Part shown: positions 22,192 to 34,052 of the stretch, piece by piece
Numbering within the stretch: the first letter of the stretch is position 1
Layout of the letters: each line of letters begins with the position of its first letter
Assembly: GCA_026119855.1 (NCBI GenBank)
Contig: JAOWBW010001818.1
Span: 123,938-187,937, forward strand
Direction of reading: 5' to 3'
Length of the DNA stretch: 64,000 nucleotides
DNA from: Campanula takesimana
Lineage: Eukaryota; Streptophyta; Magnoliopsida; Asterales; Campanulaceae
Made by a program: the position numbers and the translations under genes
Notes under the pieces: model-generated
Databases searched by the model: none
Seen by the model: the letters and a program-made list of their open reading frames with translations, nothing else
What the model was told of the DNA's origin: nothing

Positions 22192-23383
22192 ATGGCTTCC
22201 AATTCTTTTGTTCTTGATGCCAAGGTTGTTAGTGGGTATGAAAAGGACTTGGGCACTTTTGTGTATTCCTTCAAGACCCATCCCAAGAAGGCCTTCATTA
22301 AAGACTTCAGGTTCCGAATTATTTTCACTTTGCGGACGTTGAAGCCGGATTGAGATTTGTTGAGAGCCGCCGCGGCTTTCTGGAATTGTGACAGCCATAC
22401 CTTCAACTTTTCAGCTAATGAAATGGTGCCGACTGTTGATGATTTCGGGGCCGTCCTTGGCATGCCTTTGGCCGGTCGGATTGCCATCCCTAAATATCAC
22501 CGTGGTGCCATTGACTCTTGGGTTGAGTCGCTGAATCTCCCTGTTGAGGATGTGAGGAAGATGTTGCACGGTACTGTGATTGACATAACTGAGTTGCCGA
22601 TGTTCTTTAGTCTACACTCGGAGGATCCGGTGGTTCAATCTTTCAAGAGGAATGCCATGGCCGCTTGTCTCTTTAGTGAAGTACTGTTTGTTACACCCTT
22701 CGGGACTGCGGATGTGCAGTTGGCTGAGATTATTTTGCAAGCCAAGGAGCAACAATTTAGTATAATCCCTCTCATTGTAGGGGATACGTTGCACGGCCTT
22801 GATGAGTTACACAGGACGAACAAGATGTGTCGGGGAAGCCCTTTGCTCTTGACCATATGGCTCCAATGACTTTCTCCTTTGAAGTCAAGGTTTCCGTCCC
22901 CGAGGGTGAGAAGTCCGTTCCAATGGTGAATGTCGTTCCAGCTGTGGGGTCTGTCTCAATGGTGGAGAAGCGTCCGAGCGTTTTTGATCGTTTGGGGAGG
23001 CCCAATGACGATGTTGTTGACCCCGTGAGATCGCTGGTTCATGTGCGGGACTATAGACCCCGTCATTTTCCCAAGAAGAAGAAAGGTAAGGGAAATTCCT
23101 CCCATGTGTGGAAGCGTCCCATGGTTGTCCCACTAAGGCTCCGCTTGATAAGGGCAAAGGGAAAGCCGTTGATGAAGCTCCGTCCCGTCCTAGCGTTTTC
23201 TCCCGTCTTGGCGGTCCCAAGAATGTTCCGTCCCATCCAAGAAGACTAAAGGGCATAACAAGAAGTAATGAGTTCCCAAACCTAAGAAAGATTAGATTTT
23301 TCTTTGTATCCCAAGAGATTGCAATTAAATTAGACCACTTTGTTTTAGGATTTAATATTTTGATGTCTTTTGTTGCTCAATAA
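22192..23383 (+). pseudogene. Antisense ORF of element B (plant mobile-domain / DUF7745-like)
   Basis: Runs opposite to the retrotransposon, between integrase and the 3' LTR, where Tat elements such as Grande and Retand carry an antisense ORF. It starts MASNSFVLDAKV. An in-frame TGA is at 22351; the same frame continues with AAAAFWNCDSHTFNF, ANEMVPTVDDFGAVLGMPL and HRTNKMC. The FW...H.F.F...EM.PT..DF/DV pattern is typical of plant mobile-domain or DUF7745-like retroelement proteins (recognised by eye). Frameshifts near 22825 and 23105 separate a C-terminal part with two RPSVF(D/S)RLG motifs and K-rich stretches. The function is unknown. Confidence 0.65.
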
Positions 23384-23472
23384 ATCCGTTGTAATGGTTG
23401 AATAATTCATTGAATGAATAAAAATTGCATCTTGTTATTTGAAGTGAATTGGGTATTTTTGATATGTTTTAG

Positions 23473-23680
23473 ACCGCACCCGAAGGTTGCCTACGTTCCT
23501 CCAGTTGGGAGGCTCAGGTCTCCGTAGTTCAAACAAACAAAGACCATTTTTTTTTTTTTTTTGTGCACCTTGTTTTTTGCCTAGACCGCCCTTTCGGGTT
23601 TTCAATCTAGCGGGCTTCTTTTTTGCACGTGCTCTAATTTTTTCCTAGGCTGCCCTTGCGGGTTTTCAACCTAGCGAGCG
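23473..23680 (-). other. Three RNA hairpins between integrase and the antisense ORF
   Basis: On the minus (sense) strand of element B. One hairpin has outer arms CTACG (23527-23523) and CGTAG (23495-23491) and inner stem CCTCC/GGAGG (23512-23508 and 23502-23498). The other two, 64 bp apart (23581-23610 and 23645-23674), have CTAG outer arms and CCC/GGG stems closing GAAA and GCAA loops, both of the GNRA class. GNRA loops appear only on this strand, pointing to the element's own RNA. Structure is inferred by inspection. Confidence 0.55.
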
Positions 23681-23707
23681 ATTTTTTTTTTTTATGGTCT
23701 TTGATTA

Positions 23708-24890
23708 TTAAGCATAGAACCTCTTGAGCTTGTCGAGGTTGACCTCCTTTGGCAGCTGGTCGCCATCTAAATCCACGAGTCGGACTGCACCGCCGCTTAG
23801 TATCCTCTTGACCACGTACGGACCGATCCATCGGGGTCCCCATTTCCCCAGGGGATTCATGGCGTTAGGAGGATGTTGTCTTAAGACCAAATCTCCCACA
23901 TTGATGTTTCGAGGCTTTACCTTTTTGTTGAAAGCTCTTTCCATCCTTTGCTGATATGCCCTTGTGCGTTCGAGTGCTCTTAGCCTTTTCTCATTGAGTA
24001 AGGCTAGCTGTTCATATCGACTTTGCATCCAGTCGACCTCGTTGACTTGATTCTCGAGGAGGACCCATAGAGATGTGACTTCAAGTTCGATTGGGAGTAC
24101 GGCTTCAGAACCATAGACTAATGCATAAGGAGTTTCTCCTGTTGCTGACCGTATTGATGTGCGGTAGCCCCACAATGCCAATGGTAGCTTCTCGGGCCAA
24201 TCCCTTCCTGTTGAGGCCATTTTCTTGACGATGGTCTCGATGGTCATATTTGCTGCTTCAACCGCGCCGTTTGCCTGGGGACGGTAAGGAGATGACTTGT
24301 GCTTGGTGATCTTGTATTCTACCAAAAGTGTATCCATTTCCTTCTCAAAGTGAGAGCCGTTGTCGGAAATGATTTCATGAGGCACGCCGTATCGGCACAT
24401 GATATTAATCTTTACAAATTCGACCACTTTCTTGGCGTTGAGGGTCCGATAGGCTTGTGCTTCGACCCACTTTGTGAAGTAGTCGACGGCCACTAGGACG
24501 AATGACTGCCCATTGCTTCCGGCAGGATGGACTTTACCGATGATGTCTATCCCCCAACAAGAGAAAGGCCAAGGTGTGACCATGTTGTAAAGTTGTGAGG
24601 GTGGAACATGTTGTAGATTGGCATGGAATTGGCACTTGGCACACCTTTTGACTTTCTCGATACAGTCTCGTTCCATAGTGCTCCAATAGTAACCAATGCG
24701 GAGTATCTTTTTTACCAGCTTAAACCCATTCATGTGGGGTCCACACTCTCCTTCGTGCACTTCACACATTATCTCTTGAGCTTCGGTCTCATTGGCGCAT
24801 AAGAGATTGATCCCGTCGTGGTGCCTTTTGTAGACTCGGTCCCCAATCAATACGTACCGAGAGGCTAGCCTTTGCAGAGCCGCTTGAGAC
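23708..24890 (-). pseudogene. Element B integrase
   Basis: Largely open frame ending at a stop at 23708. The N-terminal zinc-binding part has HEGECGPH and CAKCQ. The catalytic core shows the D-D-E triad in CWGIDIIGKV, ISDNGSHFEKE and GAVEAANMTIE. TRAYQQRMERAFNKKV follows, then a GPY/F-type module WIGPYVVKRIL and the end NLDKLKRFYA. No chromodomain is present, as expected for the Tat lineage. A frameshift near 24890 disconnects it from the RNase H part. It would insert element cDNA into host DNA. Confidence 0.9.
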
Positions 24891-27332
24891 TTCTATTGCT
24901 ATTCTCAGGATAAGTGCCATCTTTGAGGAAATTCATGATATCCGAATACCACGGAGAGTTTGTTTGAACCTCGTTGATCTCGATACTCATGCAGTACGCC
25001 GGACAGTTCCTTCGGGCAATTTTGAAAGGCTTCACCATTTTCCCCTGGGGCATTTCGACTAATGAAGCTATGGTAGCCAGTGCATCGGCGAAGCGGTTCT
25101 TATCCCTTGGCAGGTAGTTGAAAGTGATCTCTTGGAATTGTCCAACCAATTCTTCAAGGTGCTGACCATACTGTTGGAGGGTCGGGTCTTGGATTCACCA
25201 TTTACCTGATTGCTGATTGATGAGGAGCAAAGAGTCGCCGAATACTTCTAGTTCCGTGACGTTTCTTTCGAGAGCTGCTTCGAGCCCTGCTATGCATGCT
25301 TCGTACTCGGCAATGTTGTTGGTAGCTTCGAATTCCAGACGGATGGCAATGGGAGTGTAGATGTCTTTTGGATCGACAAGCAATACTCCTATACCAAAAT
25401 CGTGTTTATTGGCGGCGCCATCGAAAAAAATTTGCCACTTATTTTCCTCGGTTGCAGTACAAATTAAATGCTCGTCGGGGAACTGTACGTCTTCCCCCTT
25501 CACTTCGTAACACGGGAATTCGGCAAGCTGGTCACTGAACACTTTCCCCCTGACGGATTTTAGTGTGACGTAAGTGATATCATTGCCGGCGAGCATGAAG
25601 TACCATTTGGCTATTCTTGTCGACATGAAAGGCTTCTCGAAGATGTAGCGGAGCGGGTCCACCTTTGCTACTAGTTTGATCAGAAAAGCTTCCATATAGT
25701 GTTTGAGCTTTTGAGTAACCCAAACCAATGATGCACATGACTTCTCTAAGACAGAGTAGTTCTTTTCGCCTCCTTGGAATCGGCGACTGACAAAATAAAT
25801 GGCATTCTCCTTTGTGGACTCTCGTTGCTCTTGTGCTAACATAGCCCCTAGGGCTTCATCATTGACAGTGAGATAGAGCAAAAGAGGCTTCTCCTTGTGC
25901 GGCATAACTAGAATAGGAGAGCACGTCATGTAATGCTTCACTTGGTCGAAGGCTTCTTGGCACGCGTCGGTCCATTCTAAAGCCACATTTTTCTTGAGTA
26001 GCTTGAAGATTGGCTCGCACATGGAAGTGAGTTGGTGCACAAACCGACTGATGTATTGCAGTCTGCCCATAAAACCTTTGATCTCTTTCTGCGTCTTTGG
26101 AGGAGGCATGTCAATGATTGCCTTGATTTTGGAGGGATCTACTTCAATTCCCCTTTCAGTGACTATATAACCAAGGACTTTTCCTCGGATAACCCCGAAC
26201 GTGCACTTTGCAGGGTTGAGCCTCATCTTGTGTTGACGAAGCCTTTCGAAGAATTTGCGGAGATCGATTAAATGTTGACCATCGGTCCCTTTGGAGTGAA
26301 TGATCATGTCGTCCACATAGACCTCGATTTCTTTGTGAATCATATCGTGGAACAAGTCTGTCACGGCTCTTTGGTAGGAAGCCCCAGCGTTTCTTAACCC
26401 AAATGGCATGACTGTGTAGGAAAAGGTACCCCACGGTGTTGTGAAGGCTGTCTTATGTTGATCTTCCTCGGCCATGAGAATCTGATTGTACCCAGTGAAC
26501 CCATCCACGAATGAGCAAACCTCGTAGGCAGCAGTGGAGTCGACCAGCATGTCGATGTTAGGGAGTGGAAAATCATCTTTTGGGGAAGCTTTGCTCAAAT
26601 CCCGGAAGTCCACACAAACTCGAACCTTGCCGTTTGCCTTTCTGACTGTCACGATGTTGGCTAACCATGTCGGATACTCGATAACCTTGATGAAACCCAC
26701 ACTGAGGAGCTTCTCGATCTCTTCTTTGACTTGCAGAGACCATTCTGGCTTGATCTTTCTGAGCTTCTGCTTTACTGGCATGGCATCTTCTCTGATCGGA
26801 ATTCTGTGCTCCGCTACCTTTCTGTCCAAACCCAGCATATCTTTGTATGACCATGCGAACACATCCACAAACTCCCATAGTAGTGCAGTCAATCTGTCTC
26901 TGTCGTCCTCCTTGAAGAAGCTTCCATCTTAGTTTCCCTTGGCTCTTCGTCGGTACCCAGATTAACAACATGCAATTCTTCGTCAGCCCTTGGACCATTT
27001 TCACCACGACTACGGACCTGTTGAGAAAGTTCATTTAAGTATGTTGTGTTTTCGTGGTCTATTTCATCATAATTTGAATCGTTATTAACTTGTTCATTAA
27101 GTTCGTTATTAGTTAATTCATCATTTATGATGTTTGCAATCCTAAGGTACTCAGAAATATCAAATTTTTCATTAGCAAAAAAAGGAAACACACGCTCGTC
27201 TATGGCCTCCAAATCCTCTTGGGTGAGGGTATTAGAGACACTCTCGGACTCGAAAGTAAGTGTGAGCCGCTCTTCCTTTGTTGTTGTGCGGGGTATGCAA
27301 CCCATTTCTTGGACTAAGAATTCTTCGGATAC
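24891..27332 (-). pseudogene. Element B reverse transcriptase and RNase H
   Basis: From the solo LTR boundary a linker (MGCIPR... to RADEELHVV) leads, after a one-base deletion near 26933, into a 565-codon open frame from 26892. RT blocks are EYPTWLANIVTVRKANGK, DDFPLPNIDMLV, VMPFGLRNAGASYQ and the catalytic YVDD at 26319-26308. RNase H has FFDGAANKHDFGIG, NNIAEYEACIAGLEAAL and FGDSLLLINQ; a TGA at 25194 interrupts it, and DALATIASLV completes it. This is the intact reference that shows what element A's RT lost. Confidence 0.92.
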
Positions 27333-28432
27333 TGTGAATACGTGTGTTTGAAATTGGGAATATTCATAGCAACATTAAAATTATGAGAGTCGCCACGCCG
27401 TTTTAATTAAAGCCAAAACATTGAAAAAAGCATGTTAATGGGTTCGGGGGTCAAATTACAACAAGAGAAGAATATTGAACGTTATCACTCCTATTGCCCG
27501 AATGATCGGTCTTTCTATCATGATGAATGTGTTAGTAGTATGTTAGTGTTTGAGACCGGATCCGAAGATTGCCTACGTTCCTCTCAATGTGAGAAGCTCA
27601 GGTCAACGTAGTTCGCAGAGAATTAAAATAGGCAGAAGAATCGGGATCATGCATAATGAGGGGGAATTACCTAAAGGATTAGGGTTTAGAAGTAGTTCCT
27701 AGATCATCCTCGGGTTGATGAACCCTAGATCATCATCAGCTATGAAATAACATGTACTTATGAAGATCACAACCCTAAATATAGCATAAATAAGGTTTTA
27801 ATCTATGAACACGAAGAACATGCGAAGAACATATTATAAACATATGAATGAACATGGGAAGCATATGAAGAAACTAAACATGCAAGAACATGAATATTAA
27901 AGATCCACATTAGAAATAATGCAAGAACGTGAAGAAATAAGTTAGAAAACTTACCTATGTTGGCAAGAAATAAACCTTGATCTTCTTGGAGGTTTGAATG
28001 CTAATTAGAGAGCAAAATTGTGTTTAAGAACTCTCAAATTCGGATCTAGAGCTCTCAAAATCGGACCCCTAAACCAATAGCATGGGATTGGTTTATATAG
28101 TAAACTGAGGGGAAGATCTGACGGCTGAGATCATCTGGGACAAAGGTGGCCGCCTGGCCATGATTGAAGCCGGCGACAAGAGTGGCCGCGTGGCCAAGGT
28201 CGACGCGTAGCAAGGTTGGCCGCGTGGCCAATTCTGCTGGCTGACTTGATTCTTAAGCTAGGGTTTCTGCATGGTTTTAAGGAAACCATTTACTACCTAT
28301 TTTGATAGATTTTGTCATAAATGAGATATTTCGGGAATCCGGGACAAGTCTTTGCAAGGTTTCTAATTCCTATAAAGTCCTTGTATTTTTGGGAAAGTCC
28401 TAATAAACTCATTTTCAGGTCGGGTACTAACA
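27333..28432 (-). mobile_element. Solo LTR (Tat-like) inside element B pol
   Basis: 1100 bp with TG...CA ends (TGTGAATACG ... GTACTAACA on the + strand), flanked by the 5-bp duplication GATAC (27328-27332 and 28433-28437). It splits B's frame between STKGPVVSV and VSEEFL. The minus-strand TATA box (CTATATAAACC) is near 28100, with three GGCCGC(G/C)TGGCC motifs upstream (28148-28230). It also has GTGGCGACTCT (27396-27386), GACCCCCGAACC, a degenerate hairpin at 27451-27530 and one CTACG hairpin (27573-27611), so it belongs to a Tat-like family. No internal region remains: unequal recombination product. Confidence 0.9.
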
Positions 28433-28437
28433 GATAC

Positions 28438-29986
28438 CACGGGCCCTTTCGTAGAATACCAATTGTTGATCGGCACGGAGCTTGGCGGGATCTCACTGAT
28501 AGTCTCATTCATGATGACGGTGTCATGGATGGCGTTGACTTGGCATTCATTCATTATGGTAAGCTCTTCGAACATGGAGGCTAAATCTGTCAGTTCTTCC
28601 CCCACGATGATTTCTGTCTCAGACTCTATAGTCACCTTCCTTCCCCACCATTCACGGGGCGACATGGGAGTTGGTTCCCTTTCGGATTTCTGGATCTCAC
28701 AATCGGAGAAGATTTCGAGACCGGGCTTTTTGACACCCTTATTGTTAACCCACGGCTCGAGAAAGATCATGTATGGAACGTCTTCCCCTTGGTGGACAAA
28801 ATAGCCATTCAACGTCTTGCGGTAAAAAAGGCCTTAGATTAGGGACCTCATAATGACGGTCTTCTTTACTAGCCCGGGCCTTTTCATTCTTGATCGCTTG
28901 CTCTTGTTTCAAGTCTTCTCTGGAAGGCTCGTACCCCAAACCGAATGTGTTCTTGGCAAATGGGACTTGAACAGGATGTAGGATTCCTTGTTGATGTTTC
29001 CCTAAGCCTAAACCAGGGAAGTAGTCCATATTCCTCATCATGCGGAGGACTTTGTGATTGCTGGGGGTCCATGATCCGTTTCCCCCTTCCTTGTCAATGG
29101 CGTTGATTGAGACGCCGGAGAGAGTGGAGTCTGGTAAACCATGCTGAACTTGGTGGACGGGCTCACCTTTTCTGTGGATAGTGACGTTTTCGGCCATGAC
29201 GGTCACTATTTCATCACCATTTCGGATCTTGACACATTGATGGAGAGTTGACGGGACGGCATTAGAACTGTGAATCCATGGTCGACCTAAGAGCAAGTTG
29301 AAGGAGGCTGGGATGTCAAGCACTTGGAATGGAACGGACATGACCATGCTCCCAAACTCAATGTCTATTTCGATCATGCCCATGACTGTACGGGCGGTTC
29401 TGTCATAACCTCGGATTACTTGACTAGAAGGCTTCAAATCAGAATCCTTAAGCCCCAGTATGCCCATGATTCTGCTAGGCATGAGGTTGAGTGCGGAACC
29501 ACCGTCCACTAAGACTCTTGAGATGGGCCTCCCCCTTGCTCGTACCTTGAGGTAAATAGCCTCGTTGTGGTTGGAACCGAATGGTGGAAGGTCCATATCG
29601 GCAAAGGTGATGACGTTGCCAAAATGAATGTGACCGATCATTGCCGTGAGGTCCTCGGGAGTAGTATCGGGAGAAACTGATGTATCATCGAGATTGCGGA
29701 TGACAAGATCTCGGTGTTTCTTTGAGGATGCGATGAGGTCCCAAATAGAGATGTTGGATTGAGTTTTCTTGAGTTGGACAAGTAGAGGATCTTCGGGAGT
29801 GTCGCGAGCTTGCGGCCTTTGAGAAGAGGAGCTTGGTGCGGAAGTGGAAGGGTTGCTTGCTATGACTCGACCGGATCGAGTTAGCATGTTGGCGTTCCCA
29901 TCTTGCTTCTTTTTCCTATTCTCTAGTACTTCCCTCATTACCTCATCGTAAGTTACAACATAACAAGAATTGTCAAGTTTATTCAT
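28438..29986 (-). pseudogene. Element B protease and linker
   Basis: The minus frame from 29986 starts MNKLDNSCYVVTYDEVMREV, continues into LTRSGRVIASNP, the protease site VLVDGGSALNLMPS and RPWIHSSN, and a G-patch-like YFPGLGLGKHQQG. A frameshift near 28830 shifts to a frame with NGYFVHQGEDVPYMIF and EELTDLASMFEEL. The solo LTR then separates this from RT. It is the close counterpart of 15481-17026 in element A. Confidence 0.88.
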
Positions 29987-31366
29987 AACATTGGGGCCCC
30001 ATTCACAATTGGGATTGAATGGGTGGTCCCCTCGAGTTCTCCTATCTCTATTACATTGACATGTTCGCCATTAGTCACTACAAATTCTTTCTTGTCTATG
30101 AGATCTTGAATGACATTGCGGAGAACGAAGCATTCCTCGGTGGTGTGGCCACTATATTGGTGGTAGCCACAATATTTGTGGTGAGCATGATTGGGGTTGA
30201 CCGTCTTGGGTTGGTACCCTTGTACGGGTGTGACTTGACCCTTTGCTTTGAGGGCTTCGAACACTTCGGTTTGATTCATGCCTTGGAGAGGCGTGTAGAC
30301 ACAGTCATTTCGAGACTTCTTCCCTTGGGGTGGAGGAACCTTTTTGTAATTCCCCTTATCGATAGTGACGGCGTTGATCGAGGCCTCTTTTGTGGAGTTG
30401 GAAGCGGCCTTGTAGCGGTAGCTAGGAGCACTTTTCTTCACTTCTTTGAGCAACTCGTCCATTCGGACCCCCGCCTCATACATTTGGGAGAAATCCGCAT
30501 AGCAAGCCCCACTTAGGTGGGTGCGGAAGATCAATTTTGAGACATTTGAGAAAGATGTCCATTTGCTCCTTGGTATTTGGCCTTTCCACAATCTCGAAGA
30601 GTTTATCATTCCATCTCCTTGTGAAGTCGATGAAGGACTCGTGGTCTCATTGAGTAGTGTTCTCTAGCTCTTTCCTTGTGGGCTGGTGAGTGGTGTTGCC
30701 TTGGTATTGGTTCTTGAAGGCAAGCATGGCGGAATCCCAATCAAGACGGACAGTGAGCGGGAGAGTAGCATACCAATCTTTTGCTGCCCCCTCGAGAGTG
30801 AGAGGAAAGCATTGAGCCATCACCTTGGGGGAGACCTTCTTCAGAACCATTGCCCAAATATAAGTCTCAATGTGAGCCATAGGACAAGAGTTGCCCTTGA
30901 ATTTGATTATGTCGGGCATCTTGAACTTATCAGGAAGAGCGGCCATAGTACTCATGAGGATGGATGATTGATAAAGGCTTGTGTCGGAGCCTTTCCCCAT
31001 GTTGAGCCCATTGAATTTTTGGTCGATGTAGGCCATGATAGAATCCACCATTTTGGGCTCATTGTTCTCGGAACTTGGCTCTCCCACTTTCTTGGTGCGG
31101 GTGTTGACATAAGGACTTTTGAACAAACCTTCGGTCCATTCGGATTCGTCATCGTTATTCTTGCTCTTCCCCTTGGCAAGATTAGTGAGCTTTTCTTTCA
31201 TTAGCTCCATCTCGGCCTCGTGGGCCTCCCTTTGGCTGTCGAGGCGGGATTTCCAAATGTCGTCTTTGCTTTGTGTCTCCTTATTAAGGGTGGAGACTTG
31301 CTCTTGGAGGAGCTGGACCATGGTTGAAAGCTGTTCAAGAGACATGGTGTTGCTGCTGCCGGTCAT
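29987..31366 (-). pseudogene. Element B gag
   Basis: The first in-frame ATG is 31366 (MTGSSNTMSLEQL). A conserved open region without ATG extends upstream to about 31546, as in A. EQLSTMVQLLQEQVSTL looks like a coiled coil. The Retrotrans_gag core has KDWYATLPLTV and FKNQYQGN. A TGA at 30648-30646 truncates it in the NTTQ.DHESF segment, and a frameshift lies near 30540. The downstream part has the C-x2-H-x4-H-x4-C knuckle YCGYHQYSGHTTEEC. With its pair of breaks this copy cannot make full Gag. Confidence 0.88.
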
Positions 31367-32037
31367 GGTTGCTGTTGGAGCTGTTGGAGTAATCTCTTCA
31401 CAGACTAACCGATTTTCCGAATCCCGGTAGACTCTATAAGTACCAATTGAACCTAGATTGCAGAAGAGGCCCTTGTCAGTCTTGAGTAACACTTGCGATC
31501 CACGAAGAGGCTTAGAACACACAGTTGGGCACACGACTCGAACCACATAAGAAAAGACTCTTTTTTTTTATATATAAGTCGGAGGGAATGGATCCCTTTT
31601 GGGGTTTCTAAGAAAATAATGGAATCGTCACACTAGTATATAGACCATCTCGCGGTCCCATATACTCATCGGATTCCATCGCGTTTGTGAATCCTACATG
31701 TATCGGTATTAAACTAAATTAATGTAGTAAATCATACATGCGGGGACGGATTTTTATTTTCGTCCAAAATAACCACTTTTGGGGACGGATTTTTATTGCG
31801 TCCGTTTCAACATGTTGGCATGTATGATTTGAAGACATTAGTTTAGGGAAATCTCGGTACATGGAAACCGACTTGAGTCACGGAGTGTTAGACCCTAACT
31901 AGAATTGTGTGGATTGTGCTCGGCTTGAATATGAGGCTCAAAGGTCACCCCCGGCATGTAGTCATGAACTACGCCACGGGCTGAGGTTTACCGCTTCGAA
32001 AGAGCCAAGGTCGGAGCTTGAAAGTTTCTAGGACGGG
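31367..32037 (-). other. Element B leader, part proximal to gag
   Basis: No gene beyond the ATG-less gag extension. It matches the leader of A around 13440-13930. At 32033-32037 (ACGGG) it is cut by copia element E; the leader resumes at 45217. Confidence 0.8.
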
Positions 32038-33636
32038 TGTTGGTCCCAAAGACACAACAAGGGTATGAAAGTAGGCTAGAGGGGGGGTGAATAGCCTACT
32101 TAAAATTTCAACCCTTTTTCAAAATTCAACCAAGTGCTTACAATCTTGAGTTTTGCGGTCAAGTAATAAACCGCGCGGTCAAGGTGTAATATGTACAGCG
32201 GAAGTTTTCGATGGAAATAAGGTAGAGTTGTTTTTGACAAAATCTCTAAGGAACACCAGCACTCACGGTCAACCAAGTTGCGGTCAAGTGAGTCCGGTCA
32301 AGGTAAGTGCCGTCAATAGAAATGCGGTCAAGAGATTTGTGGTCAGATGGTTGAGAGATTGAAAGTTGTTGTCTTAGAAGTTTTGGCAAAATATAAGTTA
32401 GTCAGATTTTTAACTTAGGCAATGTGGAGAACAAACAAACACAATTCACAATACGTTTGAATATCTGTAAGATCAAACACTAAACGACAAACAAAATTAA
32501 TATGAACAAGTGAAGAACAAGATGAACAATACTTGAAGGTAAATTTGCAGAAAGTAAAATAACACAAGTATTTGGAAAGGTTCGATCTGTTAAAAGATCT
32601 ACGTCCTTTACCAAGATGGTCAGTCTTGGATTTTGAATGGAGGTATATATTGATTCTTGAGTGTACAGATTACAGAGATGAAGCTTTGAATCAACACCTA
32701 CTTTCTATGAAGAATAAATCCTAGACTTAGACCAGTGTATCCCTTTTGATGCAATCTATGTGATTGATCAATTGGGGTGAGTGTGTGTGTAAGAATCAGA
32801 AGCTCTTTAAAATCTAAGTGATTGTAGAGCCTAATGAATCTTAAGTGTTACAAGGCTTGAGATGACTTGAATGTTACTGGAGATCTTTGAAGGTTTGAAG
32901 GTGAGTTCTTTGAAGATTCAAAGGATTCTGGAAATCTTGAGTATGATCTTTAATCACCAAGTATTTTAACAGCAATTTCTCTCTTAGAATCTCAGCACAG
33001 TTCAATGAAGAACTTAAGGGCTATTTATAGCCTTGAATGAGAAAATAGCTGTTGGATTTACTTGGGCTCCAAGTTGAAGGACAATGAGCTGTTGAATTCT
33101 GATTGGTGCTCAATCTGAGTTTGTCCTCTTTGCAGATAAGAAGTGGTCCCGCTTAGATGAATTCAAATTTGAATAACTTGAGATCCAAGTTCTGCAACGT
33201 TCTAAACTAACCATAGTTTGACCATGGTTAAGTTTTAACAAACTTGGGTTCTTGGACAACTTCATCATTTGCGGTCAAGGCCTCACGGTCGAGTGGCTTG
33301 CGGTCGAGGGGTCAGATGTGACCTGTTAAGATATGCCACAAAGATCACGGTCACTGACTTCCGGTCAAGTGATTCACGGTCAAGTGGTCTTCCACGGTCA
33401 GGTGGTCTACCACGGTCAAGTGAATTCACGGTCAAGGTCTTGACCACTAAAATTCCAGACTTAGAAAATTTTCAGCCTATCAATCTAAAGCCTATACTAT
33501 CAAAGTGGACTATTCTAAAAATGAAGTTTAACACTTCTTACAATATATCCTAAAGTCCACCCAAAAGATAAAATTAGGTTATGGGATCAATCAAATCTAG
33601 GTAATAAAGAGTGGTTTATAAAAAGCATACCCAACA
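32038..33636 (-). repeat. 3' LTR of element E
   Basis: Same family as the LTR at 43618-45216. Fifteen CGGTC words occur in two clusters (32153-32345 and 33271-33440), most as GGTCAA, i.e. TTGACC on the element strand. The TATA region GGCTATAAATAGCC, a 14-bp perfect palindrome, is at 33019-33032. An apparent short reading frame at 32153-32362 lies in the motif array and is not a gene. Confidence 0.95.
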
Positions 33637-33649
33637 ATCTCCCCCCTAT
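33637..33649 (-). other. Polypurine tract of element E
   Basis: ATAGGGGGGAGAT on the minus strand directly before the 3' LTR, in the position expected of a plus-strand primer. Confidence 0.85.
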
Positions 33650-34052
33650 TTGATTGAGACCATTACCTACTATAACAAAGGCTAATTCATTGTACTTGGT
33701 AATAACATGTTTTCAAGAAAATAATATTTTATTAATTTCATGCCCCAAGTCAATGCACACTCTAAGCCAGTGTCATAGATTTCTATCAGCTTAAAAGGAT
33801 AAAAAAATATTAATCCTAGCAAGATAGACATATAAGGTTTGAATGCATTTTTAGAGAAAATAACAATAAGCAAATGCATCAAACATTCAAGAGGCACTCC
33901 ACAAAAATATAACCATTAAAGTGAGGAGTGCAGACAAAAGAGATTAAAGTTTTACAACCCAAATAAAAAACAAACAGAAATAGAAATTGTTTTGAGACAA
34001 CATTAACAGATTGTTTTAACATGACCACACACGGTCAGTTCAAATGATACGG

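Noticed and set aside
32153..32362. 69-codon + frame repeated at 43725-43934
   Set aside because: Antisense to element E and inside its LTR motif array; duplication is due to the LTR pair.
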